Source: Acidobacteriota bacterium (GTDB taxonomy: Bacteria > Acidobacteriota > Blastocatellia > UBA7656). Taken from it: a DNA stretch of 64,000 bases. A program made the translations under genes and the position numbers. The DNA lies in NCBI GenBank assembly GCA_016201275.1, contig JACQDB010000082.1, positions 1 through 64,000 on the forward strand, in the 5' to 3' direction. Below are positions 1-9,247 of this stretch, in pieces. Below the pieces are notes generated by a model, which was not told the DNA's origin, made no database searches, and saw nothing but the letters and a program-made list of their open reading frames with translations. How positions within the stretch are numbered: the first letter of the stretch is position 1; each line of letters opens with the position of its first letter.

Positions 1-220
1 CGATTGCCATCGGGGGGATTCGTTTCTCGTTGGCAGTGTTGCGTAGGGTTGGACTTTAAGCATCCCCCGATTGCCATCGGGGGGATTCGTTTCTCGTTGG
101 CAGCGTTTCGTAGGTTGGACTTTAACTATCCCCCAACTGCCGTTGGGGGGATTGGTTGAGGTTGCACGGCGTTTCGTAGGTTGGATTTTAAGCATCCCCC
201 GACTGCCATCGGGGGGATTA
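1..220. repeat. Tandem ~64-bp repeats with GC hairpin
   Basis: Three to four imperfect copies of a unit of about 64 bp run from the window edge. Each carries a short palindrome (atcccccgat-tgcc-atcggggggat type, near 62-87, 127-152 and 192-219) followed by a conserved tail containing cgtttcgtaggttgga. The arms change together (for example caactg/cgttgg in the third copy), which keeps the hairpin paired. The array is cut by the window edge. The whole unit, not only a short repeat, is conserved, so it is not a CRISPR array. It could be a structured intergenic repeat or tandem terminators. Confidence 0.75.
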
Positions 221-289
221 GCAAGGCTGCTTCGCCTCTGAAAAATGTACAAAGTCGAGCTAAGTATGGAAAATGTCAATGAAGGCAGT

Positions 290-508
290 ATGAGTATGAA
301 GCAAGTTTTCACCGTCATCCTCAAACAAGATGGCGATTGGTGAATTGGTTGGGTAGCAGAAGTGCCCGGCGTAAATTGTCCGGAAGCGAGCCGCGAAGAA
401 TTAGTAGAGGGCTTGAAAGTCACCTTGCCGGAAGCTCTGGGTTTGGGGGTTCCGCGAGGTGAGAAAAGAAAGGGCTTCGTCGTCCAGCCTGCAGGCGGAA
501 GCTTATAA
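290..508 (+). pseudogene. HicB-like antitoxin gene broken by an in-frame stop
   Basis: From the ATG at 290 the frame reads MSMKQVFTVILKQDGDW, then TGA at 341-343, then continues IGWVAEVPGVNCPEASREEL and on to a stop at 506-508. The joined reading of about 72 residues looks like a HicB-type antitoxin (small partial RNase H fold, with the family's W-x-A-x-x-P-E/G pattern). The TGA falls at a position where a second aromatic residue is usual, so a TGG-to-TGA or similar change is likely. The last ~20 residues run into an inverted repeat and do not look like the family, suggesting the 3' end is also altered. No HicA toxin gene is visible upstream. Family assignment rests on pattern recognition. 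Confidence 0.55.
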
Positions 509-534
509 AAGCAAACCGTTCCACCTGCAGGCTG
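485..534. repeat. Inverted repeat (16-bp arms)
   Basis: The arm at 485-500 (cagcctgcaggcggaa) pairs with 519-534 (ttccacctgcaggctg) with one mismatch around an 18-bp loop. It overlaps the 3' end of the broken HicB-like frame and may act as a terminator or be a mobile palindromic repeat. Confidence 0.7.
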
Positions 535-579
535 CACTACAAAACCTCTCTCCTTTTTGACTCACTACCGATTCCTCAA

Positions 580-2022
580 CTACAACTGTAGAGATTTGAT
601 TTCGAGAAATTCTTCAAAGCCGTACTTGCCCATCTCGCGCCCGTGTCCCGATTGTTTGAAGCCGCCAAACGGAGCCAGCGGATTGAACCTGCCGCCGTTG
701 ATGTCCACCTGTCCGGTGCGTAGGCGACGCGCTACACGCTTGGCGCGTTCCGTATCGCCAGACCACACGCCACCCGCCAAGCCGTAAATCGTATCGTTGG
801 CGATTCGCACCGCTTCGTCGTCGTCTTCGTAGGCGATGATCGCAAGCACCGGGCCGAAAATCTCTTCCCGCGCAATCGTCATATCGTTTCGCACATCGGC
901 AAACACCGTGGGCTTGACGAAGTAGCCTTTTTCAAAACCTTCGGGTTGCTCTGCGCCGCCGGTGACCAGTCGTGCGCCTTCCTCTATGCCTTTTTGAATG
1001 TAGCCGCGCACGCGCTCTTGTTGAGTTTTGGAAACCAGCGGTCCCAATTTCGCTGTGCCGGTGCGCGGGTCGCCGACGTTGAATTTTTCGGCGGTCGCTT
1101 TGGCAATCGCTACGGCTTCTTCGTATTGCGATTTCGGCACTAGCAAGCGCGTATGCGCCGAACAGGTTTGCCCGGAATTGAAATAGCAATTGCCGACGCT
1201 GCTGGAAACCGCCTTCTGTAAATCGGCATCGTCGAGAACGACGCTGGCAGATTTGCCGCCCAGTTCCAAAGCCACGCGCTTGACCGTTTGCGCCGCGACT
1301 TCGCTGACGCGCTTGCCTGCGCGAGTCGAACCGGTAAAAGAAATCATGTCAACGTCGGGGTGCGCGGCAAGCGCTTCGCCGACCACTGTGCCTAGGCCCG
1401 TGACCAGATTGAAGACGCCTGCCGGTAAGCCCGCTTCGTGCATCACCTCGGCGAGAACGAAAGCGGTGAGCGGCGCGACCTCCGAAGGTTTCAACACCAC
1501 TGTGCAACCGGCGGCCAAGGCCGGTGCGACTTTGCAGACCACTTGATGCAGCGGATAATTCCACGGCGTGATTGCGCCGACCACGCCCACAGGTTCTTTG
1601 ACGATGAGCGAATTGCCAACCTGTTCTTCAAACTGATACTCGGCGGCAAGCTTGGCATAAGACCCCATGACCATAGCTGGCATACCAGCTTGCACCGCAG
1701 TGGCGAGCGGCAGCGGCATACCGACTTCGCAGGCGATGAGATTGGCCAGTTCGCTCTGCCGATTTTTCAAACCTTCGCTGATGCGCCCGATGATGGCGGC
1801 GCGTTCGCTTGCCGGTGTGATTGACCACGCCTCGAAAGCGGCGCGGGCGGCGCAAACGGCGGCGTTGACATCCTCGACATTGCATTCGGGAATGCGCCCC
1901 ATCACCTCTTCGGTGGTGGAATTGATTACCTCAATCGAGCCTTTGCCGGAAGGTTCGACCCACGCGCCATTGATATAAATTTTATCGCGGGTAATTACGT
2001 CCTGCGGTTTGGAAGCAGTCAT
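580..2022 (-). CDS. NAD(P)-dependent aldehyde dehydrogenase
   Basis: A 480-residue protein of the ALDH superfamily, which oxidises aldehydes to carboxylates with NAD(P)+. The sequence shows TPWNYP (cofactor entry) near residue 155, the FTGSTRAG nucleotide-binding stretch, the [16 protein letters not shown] glutamate motif and the catalytic cysteine in [12 protein letters not shown]. Length and motif order are normal for a soluble ALDH. The reading frame stays open upstream, but the ATG at 2022 follows a clear AGGAG ribosome site and gives the usual N terminus. It is transcribed away from the DUF1990-type gene. Substrate cannot be told from sequence. Confidence 0.93.
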   Translation of the reverse strand: MTASKPQDVITRDKIYINGAWVEPSGKGSIEVINSTTEEVMGRIPECNVEDVNAAVCAARAAFEAWSITPASERAAIIGRISEGLKNRQSELANLIACEVGMPLPLATAVQAGMPAMVMGSYAKLAAEYQFEEQVGNSLIVKEPVGVVGAITPWNYPLHQVVCKVAPALAAGCTVVLKPSEVAPLTAFVLAEVMHEAGLPAGVFNLVTGLGTVVGEALAAHPDVDMISFTGSTRAGKRVSEVAAQTVKRVALELGGKSASVVLDDADLQKAVSSSVGNCYFNSGQTCSAHTRLLVPKSQYEEAVAIAKATAEKFNVGDPRTGTAKLGPLVSKTQQERVRGYIQKGIEEGARLVTGGAEQPEGFEKGYFVKPTVFADVRNDMTIAREEIFGPVLAIIAYEDDDEAVRIANDTIYGLAGGVWSGDTERAKRVARRLRTGQVDINGGRFNPLAPFGGFKQSGHGREMGKYGFEEFLEIKSLQL

Positions 2023-2215
2023 GATTTTTCTCCTTTGCGGCGTAAGCGAAGCGCGCCGCGTGAAAAGATTATAGTGATAAGAACTCCTTGTGAGTATTTC
2101 TTTCCCGACATATCTTGTCAATGGCCAGCAATCAGAACAGAGAAGACAAATAAAGATGCGAGACCTCATGATTGCCAAGACATTCATTCGTTATAATTCG
2201 CTTGGAGACCGTCAA

Positions 2216-2821
2216 ATGTTTTTCCTGCGAGAACCGAACGACGATCAATTGCGCGCATTTTATGAAGCGCAAAAAAATCAGCCGTTTTCGTATGCCGAAA
2301 CCGGCGCGTCACAACACGCTGCGCCTCCGCGCTACAACCTTGACCATAACCGCATTAAACTCGGCACGGGGGCGCAAGTGTTCGCGCAGGCCGTAGGCGC
2401 TCTGCAACACTGGCAGATGTTTAATCTCGGCTGGGTGCGCGTCTGGCAAGGTGATTTGCCCCTTGAAATCGGCGCTTGCGCGATCATCATCGCACGCCAT
2501 TTCGGGTTCTATTCGGTCAATGCCTGTCGCCTTGTTTATGTGATTGACGAAGACGCGCCGATAAAAAAATACGGCTTCGCTTACGGCACGCTCGCCGCAC
2601 ATATGGAACGCGGCGAAGAGCGCTTTACCATTGAATGGAATCGTGAAGATGATTTTGTGTGGTATGACTTGTTGGCCTTTTCGCAGCCCCGCCACTGGCT
2701 GGCAAAACTCGGCTATCCGATGAGCCGCCATCTGCAACAACGCTTCGTCCGCGATTCCAAACAAGCGATGTTTGCGGCGGTCAATGCACCGCACGATTCC
2801 GCTTTTCAAAGTTCATCATGA
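2216..2821 (+). CDS. DUF1990-family protein
   Basis: A protein of about 201 residues whose C-terminal half (KYGFAYGTLAAHMERGEERF, then a DFVWYDLLAFSQPRHWLAKL-like stretch) matches my recollection of the DUF1990 family, cytosolic proteins of unknown function. No signal peptide or membrane segment is seen. The frame is open from 2090, but the ATG at 2216 has a GGAG ribosome site and starts the family-like N terminus MFFLREPNDDQLRAFYE. It is divergent from the aldehyde dehydrogenase, with 193 bp between the starts. Function unknown. Confidence 0.75.
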   Translation: MFFLREPNDDQLRAFYEAQKNQPFSYAETGASQHAAPPRYNLDHNRIKLGTGAQVFAQAVGALQHWQMFNLGWVRVWQGDLPLEIGACAIIIARHFGFYSVNACRLVYVIDEDAPIKKYGFAYGTLAAHMERGEERFTIEWNREDDFVWYDLLAFSQPRHWLAKLGYPMSRHLQQRFVRDSKQAMFAAVNAPHDSAFQSSS

Positions 2822-2865
2822 TCTTCATCGAGTGATCGGCTGCGAGTTGCCGATAACGACGGGAA

Positions 2866-2967
2866 TCTCTGCGTATCCTCTGCGTGTCCTCTGCGTGTCC
2901 TCTGCGGGTAGTTTGTTAAATCAGCAACTTTACCGCAGAGGTCGCAGAGGTCGCAGCAGAGGTCGCG
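2866..2967. repeat. Palindromic array of ctctgcg/cgcagag units
   Basis: This lies in the 363-bp gap between the DUF1990-type gene and pilC. Four copies of a tcctctgcg-type unit on the left (2866-2908) face several cgcagaggt units on the right (2933-2967), so the array can fold on itself around gtttgttaaatcagcaac. I see nothing else in this gap apart from the presumed pilC promoter region. Confidence 0.7.
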
Positions 2968-3184
2968 CTTGCGATTAGCGGCGCGGCATAACCAACGCGG
3001 TTTTTGGGCTAATGAAAATCATTTGAGCATTTGAAACTTTGCTGCAAGCGCGGCGTTTAAGCCTCACGTTTGCAGCACGGCAGCAAAACTCCACGCCATT
3101 TTCTTGCGGTGGTTGAGACCCTTTCGGTATGGTATGATTTTGCTTGCTCCGCAGCAAATAAACCTCTTATGTCAGGTCAATCAG

Positions 3185-4414
3185 ATGGCTGAATATCTTT
3201 GTCGTTTAGGTACGCCGACCGGCGAAATCATCACCCGCACCGTAGAAGCAACGGCGGAACGCGACCTGCGCTCGAAGTTTGAGCGCGAAGGCTTTCGCGT
3301 TTTTTCTATCGCCTCCACCAAAGGTGGTGGCAGCCTCGGTCGCGCTCTGGGTTCGGAAAGCGGCACGAAAAAAATTAAGATGGCGGATTTTCTGCTCTTC
3401 AATCAGCAACTCTCCGCTTTGCTGCGCGCCGGTCTGCCGATTTTGCAAGCCATAGGCATTTTACGCAAACGCATTCAAAACGAACACCTGCGTCTGGTGA
3501 TGGAAGATGTCGAAGAAAAAGTGCGCGCCGGACAAGCCCTGTCGCAAGCCTTTGCCGCACAGGGCGATGCCTTCCCGCGCATCTACATCGCTTCGATACT
3601 GGCAGGCGAACGCTCCGGGTCGCTTGATGAAGTGTTGATGCGCTACGTCAAATATCAAAAGACGCTCGCCGATGCGCGCCGCAAAATCAAAAAGTCGCTG
3701 TCTTATCCGATGGTGTTAATCAGCGCCTCTCTCATACTGGTGATGGTGTTGGCGACCTTCGTCATTCCCAAATTCATGAAGCTGTATGAAGGCCAGAACG
3801 AATTGCCGTTTGTGACCATAGCGGTCGTCAACACAGCGTCTTTCATCAGCGCGAATCTGCTGTGGTTGTTGCCGACCCTTATCGGCGCGCTCATCTTTAT
3901 CTACTTCTGGCGGCGCACCCCTGTAGGCCGACTCACGGTTGACCGCTGGGTATTGCGAACGCCGGTGGCCGGTGAAACGGTTCGTCAATTGACCATCGCG
4001 CAATTCACCCGCAGTCTGGCGACGCTGTTGGCGGGCGGCATCACGCTGCCGGAGTCGGTGGAAATCGCCAGCGAATCTATCACCAATCGCGCCCTCAGAA
4101 AAGCCAGCGAAGGCGTCTTGTCGGGCATACGCGAAGGCAAGCCGTTTACCGACAGCCTGGAAAGAGCGGGCTGGGTTTCGGAACTGGCCATAGACATGAT
4201 CGGCGTCGGGGAACGCTCCGGCGCGTTGCGCGAAATGCTCGACGAAGTGGCGAATTTTTATGACTCGGAAATTGATGTGCGACTCAACGCCATCACCACT
4301 TTTATCGAACCGATCATCCTGATTTTTATGGGCAGCCTGGTGATGACAATCTTGTTGGCCATGTACCTGCCGCTCTTCCAGATGATCGGCAATATGGGCG
4401 GTGGGCATAGATAA
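3185..4414 (+). CDS. pilC: Type IV pilus/type II secretion inner-membrane platform protein PilC/GspF
   Basis: A 409-residue GspF/PilC-family platform protein of the inner membrane, which couples the assembly ATPase to pilus subunit insertion. Two T2SSF repeats are visible, each starting with a FNQQLSALLRAGLPILQA or FTRSLATLLAGGITLPES type motif (near residues 75 and 275). Membrane spans fall near residues 172-197, 223-243 and 375-400. The frame is open from 3104; ATG 3185 gives the family-like start MAEYLCRLGTPTGE. Only a weak AGGT-type ribosome site precedes it. It heads a co-directional cluster ending at 11352, with pilB starting 68 bp downstream. Confidence 0.93.
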   Translation: MAEYLCRLGTPTGEIITRTVEATAERDLRSKFEREGFRVFSIASTKGGGSLGRALGSESGTKKIKMADFLLFNQQLSALLRAGLPILQAIGILRKRIQNEHLRLVMEDVEEKVRAGQALSQAFAAQGDAFPRIYIASILAGERSGSLDEVLMRYVKYQKTLADARRKIKKSLSYPMVLISASLILVMVLATFVIPKFMKLYEGQNELPFVTIAVVNTASFISANLLWLLPTLIGALIFIYFWRRTPVGRLTVDRWVLRTPVAGETVRQLTIAQFTRSLATLLAGGITLPESVEIASESITNRALRKASEGVLSGIREGKPFTDSLERAGWVSELAIDMIGVGERSGALREMLDEVANFYDSEIDVRLNAITTFIEPIILIFMGSLVMTILLAMYLPLFQMIGNMGGGHR

Positions 4415-4482
4415 ATTGCTTGCCGATTGCCGTCCGCGATTGGTCAATAGAAATTTCGATGCAAACTTTTTGAGGTAAGTTC

Positions 4483-6180
4483 ATGTCAGAAACCTTGGAA
4501 CACAATACGGAGCCGGATGCTTCATCAAACGTCATACCGATTGCCGAAAACGGCAACGGGCGCGTCGCTGTCGAGATGACTCAGGAAGAGATACAAGCGC
4601 GGGAAAAGGCGCGTCGTTACCGCTTGAAATATGTTGATCTGCGCGACACCGAAGCCGCCGGAATTGATTATCACCTGATTCATGAACTGCCGGTTGATTT
4701 GATGATTCGTCACAGCTTTGTGCCGCTCAGACGCGACGGCAACGTGCTGTATGTGGCAATGGCCGACCCGACCAATTTCGATGTCATAGACGAACTCGAA
4801 GGTCAGTTGCGGGTGCGTTTGAAACCGGCGGTGGCAACGCAGACGGCTATCGAAGACGCGCTCAAACGCGGCGACACCTCGGCGCGCATCTTGCAGGACG
4901 CCACCGCAGGATTTCGCGCCGACAGCATGACGATTCTGCGCGAGACCGAGCAGGGCGAAGAAGTCTTGGACATGGAACGCTTGAGCGGCGACGACGAAAT
5001 GTCGCCGATTATCAAGCTCGTCTATACGATTGTCTTAAACGCGCTGGAGCGTCGTGCTTCCGATATTCACATCGAAACCCGCGACAATGATGTGGCGGTG
5101 AAATATCGCATTGACGGGGCGCTCTATCGCGCCGCCGACCCCATAGATATTGCTCATCATCAGACCATCATTCAGCGCATCAAGGTCATGTCGGAACTCG
5201 ACATAGCCGAGCGCCGAGTGCCGCAGGACGGGCGTTTCCGCGTCATGATTCGCGGACGCAAGATTGATTTCCGAGTTTCGATTATGCCAGCCATTCACGG
5301 CGAAAATTGCGTCATACGTATTTTGGACAAAGAGCAGATCAACGAATCGTTCCGCGAATTGAATCTTGATGTCGTCGGTTTCGACCCGCACGATTTGAAA
5401 AAGTTTCGCAAGTTCATCGCCGAGCCTTACGGCATGGTGCTGGTGACCGGGCCTACGGGTTCGGGTAAAACCACGACCTTGTACGGCGCGCTCAACGAAA
5501 TCAAAAACGAAGAAGATAAAATCATCACCATCGAAGACCCGGTGGAATATCAACTGCAAGGCATCACGCAGATTCCCGTCAACGAGAAGAAAGGTTTGAC
5601 CTTTGCGCGTGGCTTGCGTTCGATCCTGCGTCACGACCCGGACAAAATCATGGTCGGTGAAATCCGCGATTCGGAAACCGCGCAGATCGCCATTCAATCG
5701 GCGCTCACCGGTCACTTGGTCTTCACCACGGTTCACGCCAACAACGTCATTGATGTTATCGGGCGGTTTTTGAACATGGGCGTAGAGCCGTATAACTTCG
5801 TGTCGTGTTTGAACTGCGTGCTGGCGCAACGCTTGGTGCGCCTGCTTTGCACGCATTGCAAACGCCTGCATCAACCGACGGATCTTGAATTGAACGAGTC
5901 GGGATTGAATCCTGATAAGTATCGGCACGAAATTTTTTATCAATCGCAGGGCTGCGAAGTCTGCAACTTCACCGGCTATCGCGGACGCTCGGCGATACAC
6001 GAATTGCTGGACGTGACCGACAGCATACGCGAAATCATTTTGGAGCGTCGCCCCGGTTCCGAAGTGCGGCGCACGGCCAGAGCCGAAGGCTTGACCTCGC
6101 TGCGCGAATCGGCCATCGCCAAAGTGTTTGCCGGGCTGACGACTTTGCACGAAATCAATCGCGTGACCTTTGTTGAGTGA
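4483..6180 (+). CDS. pilB: Type IV pilus assembly ATPase PilB/GspE
   Basis: A 565-residue assembly ATPase, hexameric and cytoplasmic, powering pilin or pseudopilin polymerisation. An N-terminal MshEN/GspE-N domain (about residues 50-130) precedes the ATPase core. Walker A GPTGSGKTT is near 322, the Asp box EDPVEYQLQGI follows, Walker B LRHDPDKIMVGEIRD comes next, and the His box LTGHLVFTTVHAN is near 406. A zinc-binding pair CTHC (about 455) and CEVC (about 490) is typical of PilB/GspE. An AGGT ribosome site precedes the ATG. No retraction ATPase PilT is present in the window, so a pilus versus secretion role cannot be decided here. Confidence 0.94.
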   Translation: MSETLEHNTEPDASSNVIPIAENGNGRVAVEMTQEEIQAREKARRYRLKYVDLRDTEAAGIDYHLIHELPVDLMIRHSFVPLRRDGNVLYVAMADPTNFDVIDELEGQLRVRLKPAVATQTAIEDALKRGDTSARILQDATAGFRADSMTILRETEQGEEVLDMERLSGDDEMSPIIKLVYTIVLNALERRASDIHIETRDNDVAVKYRIDGALYRAADPIDIAHHQTIIQRIKVMSELDIAERRVPQDGRFRVMIRGRKIDFRVSIMPAIHGENCVIRILDKEQINESFRELNLDVVGFDPHDLKKFRKFIAEPYGMVLVTGPTGSGKTTTLYGALNEIKNEEDKIITIEDPVEYQLQGITQIPVNEKKGLTFARGLRSILRHDPDKIMVGEIRDSETAQIAIQSALTGHLVFTTVHANNVIDVIGRFLNMGVEPYNFVSCLNCVLAQRLVRLLCTHCKRLHQPTDLELNESGLNPDKYRHEIFYQSQGCEVCNFTGYRGRSAIHELLDVTDSIREIILERRPGSEVRRTARAEGLTSLRESAIAKVFAGLTTLHEINRVTFVE

Positions 6181-6544
6181 GGTGGAATTTATTTTGCAAC
6201 TGCTTTGCGGTTTGGCAGTTTAACCAAATGGAGATTTCACCGCTCCCGCTCAATCTCAAATTCTGAATGTTGTGTTACGCCGCATTATCGCATAACATTA
6301 GCAGCACCGATTTTCGATTGCCTTAAAGGAAAATTCTCACACGATTTTCCGTAGCAATCTGTGCAGCACCGTACCTCTTTCAGCCGTCCGTAAACTTGGT
6401 GACGAGTTGCCGAAAACCGTATGCGAGGATGGCGGCGCGGCGGCGGTAACGAACGAGTTTGAAAGAGCGCGCTTCCCGATTGCCAAGAGGTTTTTCGCGA
6501 AGGCTTTTTCTGGCGCAAAAAAATAATGCCCGAGGTTTTTCGTA
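6181..6544. other. Gap of 364 bp between pilB and the secretin gene
   Basis: I see no supported gene here. Short open frames are basic, low-complexity shadows. The stretch presumably holds the leader of the secretin gene, whose GAGG ribosome site lies at 6532-6535. Confidence 0.5.
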
Positions 6545-9154
6545 ATGGTAAATATGATGAGACAAATGCAACGAGCGATAGTGCTGACACTGGTGGTTCT
6601 GCTGGCGGTTCCGGTCGTCTCTTTTGCCGATCACAAGAAGCAGTTTAAGGAAGGGTTGAAATACGAAGAGAACCGACAATGGGACAAAGCCGCCGAAGCC
6701 TTTGCGCTGGCGAGTTCGGAAAAACCGGCCAATGTCGAATACGAACTTCATCTGTCGCGAGCGCTGGTCAACGCCTGTTTGATGTTGATCGAACGCGGCG
6801 ACCGGCTGGCCGACCAGAAAGATTTTCAGGCCGCGTATCAAATGTATCGTCAGGCCTTCGCCTATGACCGCACCAACGAACTGTCCTTGATTAAAGCGCG
6901 GCGGATGCTTGAAGCGATGGGGATGCCGACCGATTCGCTGCCCAGCACGGGCGATCCGGCGGGGCCGAAACTGAAACCCAAAGAAGACCCCAATCAAAAG
7001 GTGCGCTACAACACTTCGTTTAACAACATCGTCTTGCCATCGGGCAGAGTCAACCCGATTCCCGCCGAGTTGCTAACGCCGCCATCGCGCAAATTCCAAC
7101 AGACGCAGGTCATCTATCGCGACAACAGCTTGGTGACGATCATCGAACAGTTGGCGCAGACTATGGGCTTGAATGTGTTGTTTGATCAACAGATGATGGC
7201 GCAATACCGGCAGCAGAAAACGTCTGTCGAATTACGCAACATCACTTATCCGAAAGCGCTCGAATTAATTCTCAAGACCAACAACCTGATGTATGTGCAG
7301 ATGGACACGCGCACCATCGTGGTGGCGACCGATGGCCCACAAACCCGCTCGCGTTACGAATCCATGGCGCTGCGTACTTTCTACATCAAGAACGCCGATG
7401 TCGAGCAGTTGAAGGGCGCGATTCAAGCAGCCACCGGAGCCAAATCGCTGACCTCGATCAAACAACTCAACGCCATCGTCGTCAAAGATACGCCGACCAA
7501 TCTACAGTTGATCGAATCGCTGATCAACTCGCTGGACAAAGCCAAAGCCGAAGTGCTGATTGATGTGCAAATTTTTGAAGTCGGCAAAAACGATCTCTTG
7601 GAATTAGGTAATCAGTTCACGGCGAGCAGTAGCCCCGGGGTGTCAGCCAGTTTGCAAACCTTGGGCGGTTTCGGGCAGCAGAACAGCCTGCTGGGCAGCG
7701 CCGTGCGAACCCTGAAGGGGCCTTTCGCTCTGGGGCTGGGCTTGCCGTCAAGCAGTATCAGTTTCTTTCAGAATAAAGGTAAGGCCAAGCTGCTGGCCTC
7801 GACTCAGGTTCACATACTCGACAGCGAAAAACAGAACATCCGCATCGGTCGCCGCGTGCCGATACAAACCGCCTCTCTGCCTTCTTACACATCACCAACG
7901 CGACAGCAACAGCGCGCCGCTGCCAATCAAACGGGAAATGAGCAAGGCGATCTGACTTTGGGATTGGGCGGCTCTTTCGGTATCGGCATTCCGCAGATTC
8001 AATATGAAAATGTCGGTTTGAATATTGATATGCAGCCGAAAGTGTTTGAAGACGAAGTACACATGGATATGAAGATCGAATCGTCGTCGCTGGATTTAAG
8101 CACCGGCAAACTGACGCCATCGTTCAATCAACGCACTCTGCAATCGGTGGCGCGCGTCAAAGATGGGCAGATGACCTTGATTGCCGGAGTCAGCCAGACC
8201 GAAGAATCGAAGACCGTCAAAGGTATGCCGCTGCTGGGCTTGATTCCGATTCTCGGAAGATTTTTTGCGACCCCCGAAACTACCAATACCCAAAGCGACG
8301 TGGTGATTACCGTCACCCCGCACATTCTGCGTCGCGCCGATATACAGGACAGTGATCATTATGCCCGGCTCGCTGGTACGCAACTTGATCCCAGCACGCA
8401 GTTGACCATCGAAGAAATTCTCAACGTCGCCGATTTAGTTGACGCGCAGAAAGACCAAGTGGCCAGCGCCGGTGCTGGCGGCGGCACGCCAGCAAATGCG
8501 CCGCAGGCCGTGCCGTCTTCGGCAACCACACCGCCGGGATTTGCTTCGCCGAACAGCGCCACCTTGCCGGGCGTCGTCGTCGCTCCGGTTGTGAATCAAA
8601 CCGCGCCGCAACAGACACCGACGCCGAATCAGGCCAAACCGAATGTGACGCGCACGCCGGTCAGTCAACCCGGTGCGCCCTCCAAACAGGTGATTGACGA
8701 TGATGACGATGATGACGACGAGGCCACAGCACAGGCCGCGCCAGTCACCATGATGGTCAGAGGTGCGGCTTCGGTGGTAAGCAAAGGGCAGGATTTTTAT
8801 GTCGGCATCTTTTTGAATGGTGCGGGAACCATTGCTTCAACCAATCTGTCGTTGAGCTATGACGCCTCGATTCTGGAAGTCAAAGGGGTGCGCGATGGCG
8901 GCTTGCTGCGTTCAGGCGGCGTCAATCCCGATTTGCAGTTCACTGCCGAAGGCGGCTTGTTAAACGTGCAGATGTCGCGTCCGGCAGGCTCGGCAGGCGT
9001 GCGCCCCAGCGGACAATTGCTGATCGTTGTCTTTACGCCGAAAGCGCAAGGCACCTCGCCTTTGACGCTCAACGAGCAGCAAACCTTTGCGCGCTCAACA
9101 ACCGGCGCGTTGGTGCCGCTGCGCTTCCAGTCTTCGCAGGTCGAAGTACGCTAA
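6545..9154 (+). CDS. Secretin (PilQ/GspD family) with N-terminal TPR and C-terminal cohesin-like domain
   Basis: An 869-residue outer-membrane secretin. A signal peptide ends near SFA (27-28). TPR-like helices cover about 30-130, an STN-like domain about 195-230 (VIYRDNSLVTIIEQLAQTMG) and an N1-type domain about 280-355. The secretin core carries the family signature GMPLLGLIPILGRFF near 560. After it come a Pro/Thr/Ala-rich linker and an acidic run of eight Asp residues (near 718), then about 130 residues that read as a cohesin-like domain (VSKGQDFYVGIFLNGAG, TNLSLSYDASILEVKGV). That tail is not part of the classical PilQ or GspD plan. A GAGG site 9 bp upstream supports the start. Confidence 0.92.
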   Translation: MVNMMRQMQRAIVLTLVVLLAVPVVSFADHKKQFKEGLKYEENRQWDKAAEAFALASSEKPANVEYELHLSRALVNACLMLIERGDRLADQKDFQAAYQMYRQAFAYDRTNELSLIKARRMLEAMGMPTDSLPSTGDPAGPKLKPKEDPNQKVRYNTSFNNIVLPSGRVNPIPAELLTPPSRKFQQTQVIYRDNSLVTIIEQLAQTMGLNVLFDQQMMAQYRQQKTSVELRNITYPKALELILKTNNLMYVQMDTRTIVVATDGPQTRSRYESMALRTFYIKNADVEQLKGAIQAATGAKSLTSIKQLNAIVVKDTPTNLQLIESLINSLDKAKAEVLIDVQIFEVGKNDLLELGNQFTASSSPGVSASLQTLGGFGQQNSLLGSAVRTLKGPFALGLGLPSSSISFFQNKGKAKLLASTQVHILDSEKQNIRIGRRVPIQTASLPSYTSPTRQQQRAAANQTGNEQGDLTLGLGGSFGIGIPQIQYENVGLNIDMQPKVFEDEVHMDMKIESSSLDLSTGKLTPSFNQRTLQSVARVKDGQMTLIAGVSQTEESKTVKGMPLLGLIPILGRFFATPETTNTQSDVVITVTPHILRRADIQDSDHYARLAGTQLDPSTQLTIEEILNVADLVDAQKDQVASAGAGGGTPANAPQAVPSSATTPPGFASPNSATLPGVVVAPVVNQTAPQQTPTPNQAKPNVTRTPVSQPGAPSKQVIDDDDDDDDEATAQAAPVTMMVRGAASVVSKGQDFYVGIFLNGAGTIASTNLSLSYDASILEVKGVRDGGLLRSGGVNPDLQFTAEGGLLNVQMSRPAGSAGVRPSGQLLIVVFTPKAQGTSPLTLNEQQTFARSTTGALVPLRFQSSQVEVR

Positions 9155-9247
9155 CCCAATTGTAGAATGCGGACGCTGCGCTTGCGGCTTGCAGAAGGCA
9201 GAATGCGGATTGATTCAGGCGCAACCAATTTTTAAGGATGTTGATTT

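Noticed and set aside
1-220. CRISPR array
   Set aside because: The whole ~64-bp unit is conserved, including what would be the spacers, and each unit carries its own hairpin.
2309-2809. Minus-strand open frame of 166 codons
   Set aside because: It is the antisense of the DUF1990-type gene; the residues show no protein family and the plus-strand frame has a ribosome site.
5035-6150. Long minus-strand open frame (371 codons) inside pilB
   Set aside because: Antisense shadow of a strongly recognised ATPase gene with all motifs on the plus strand.
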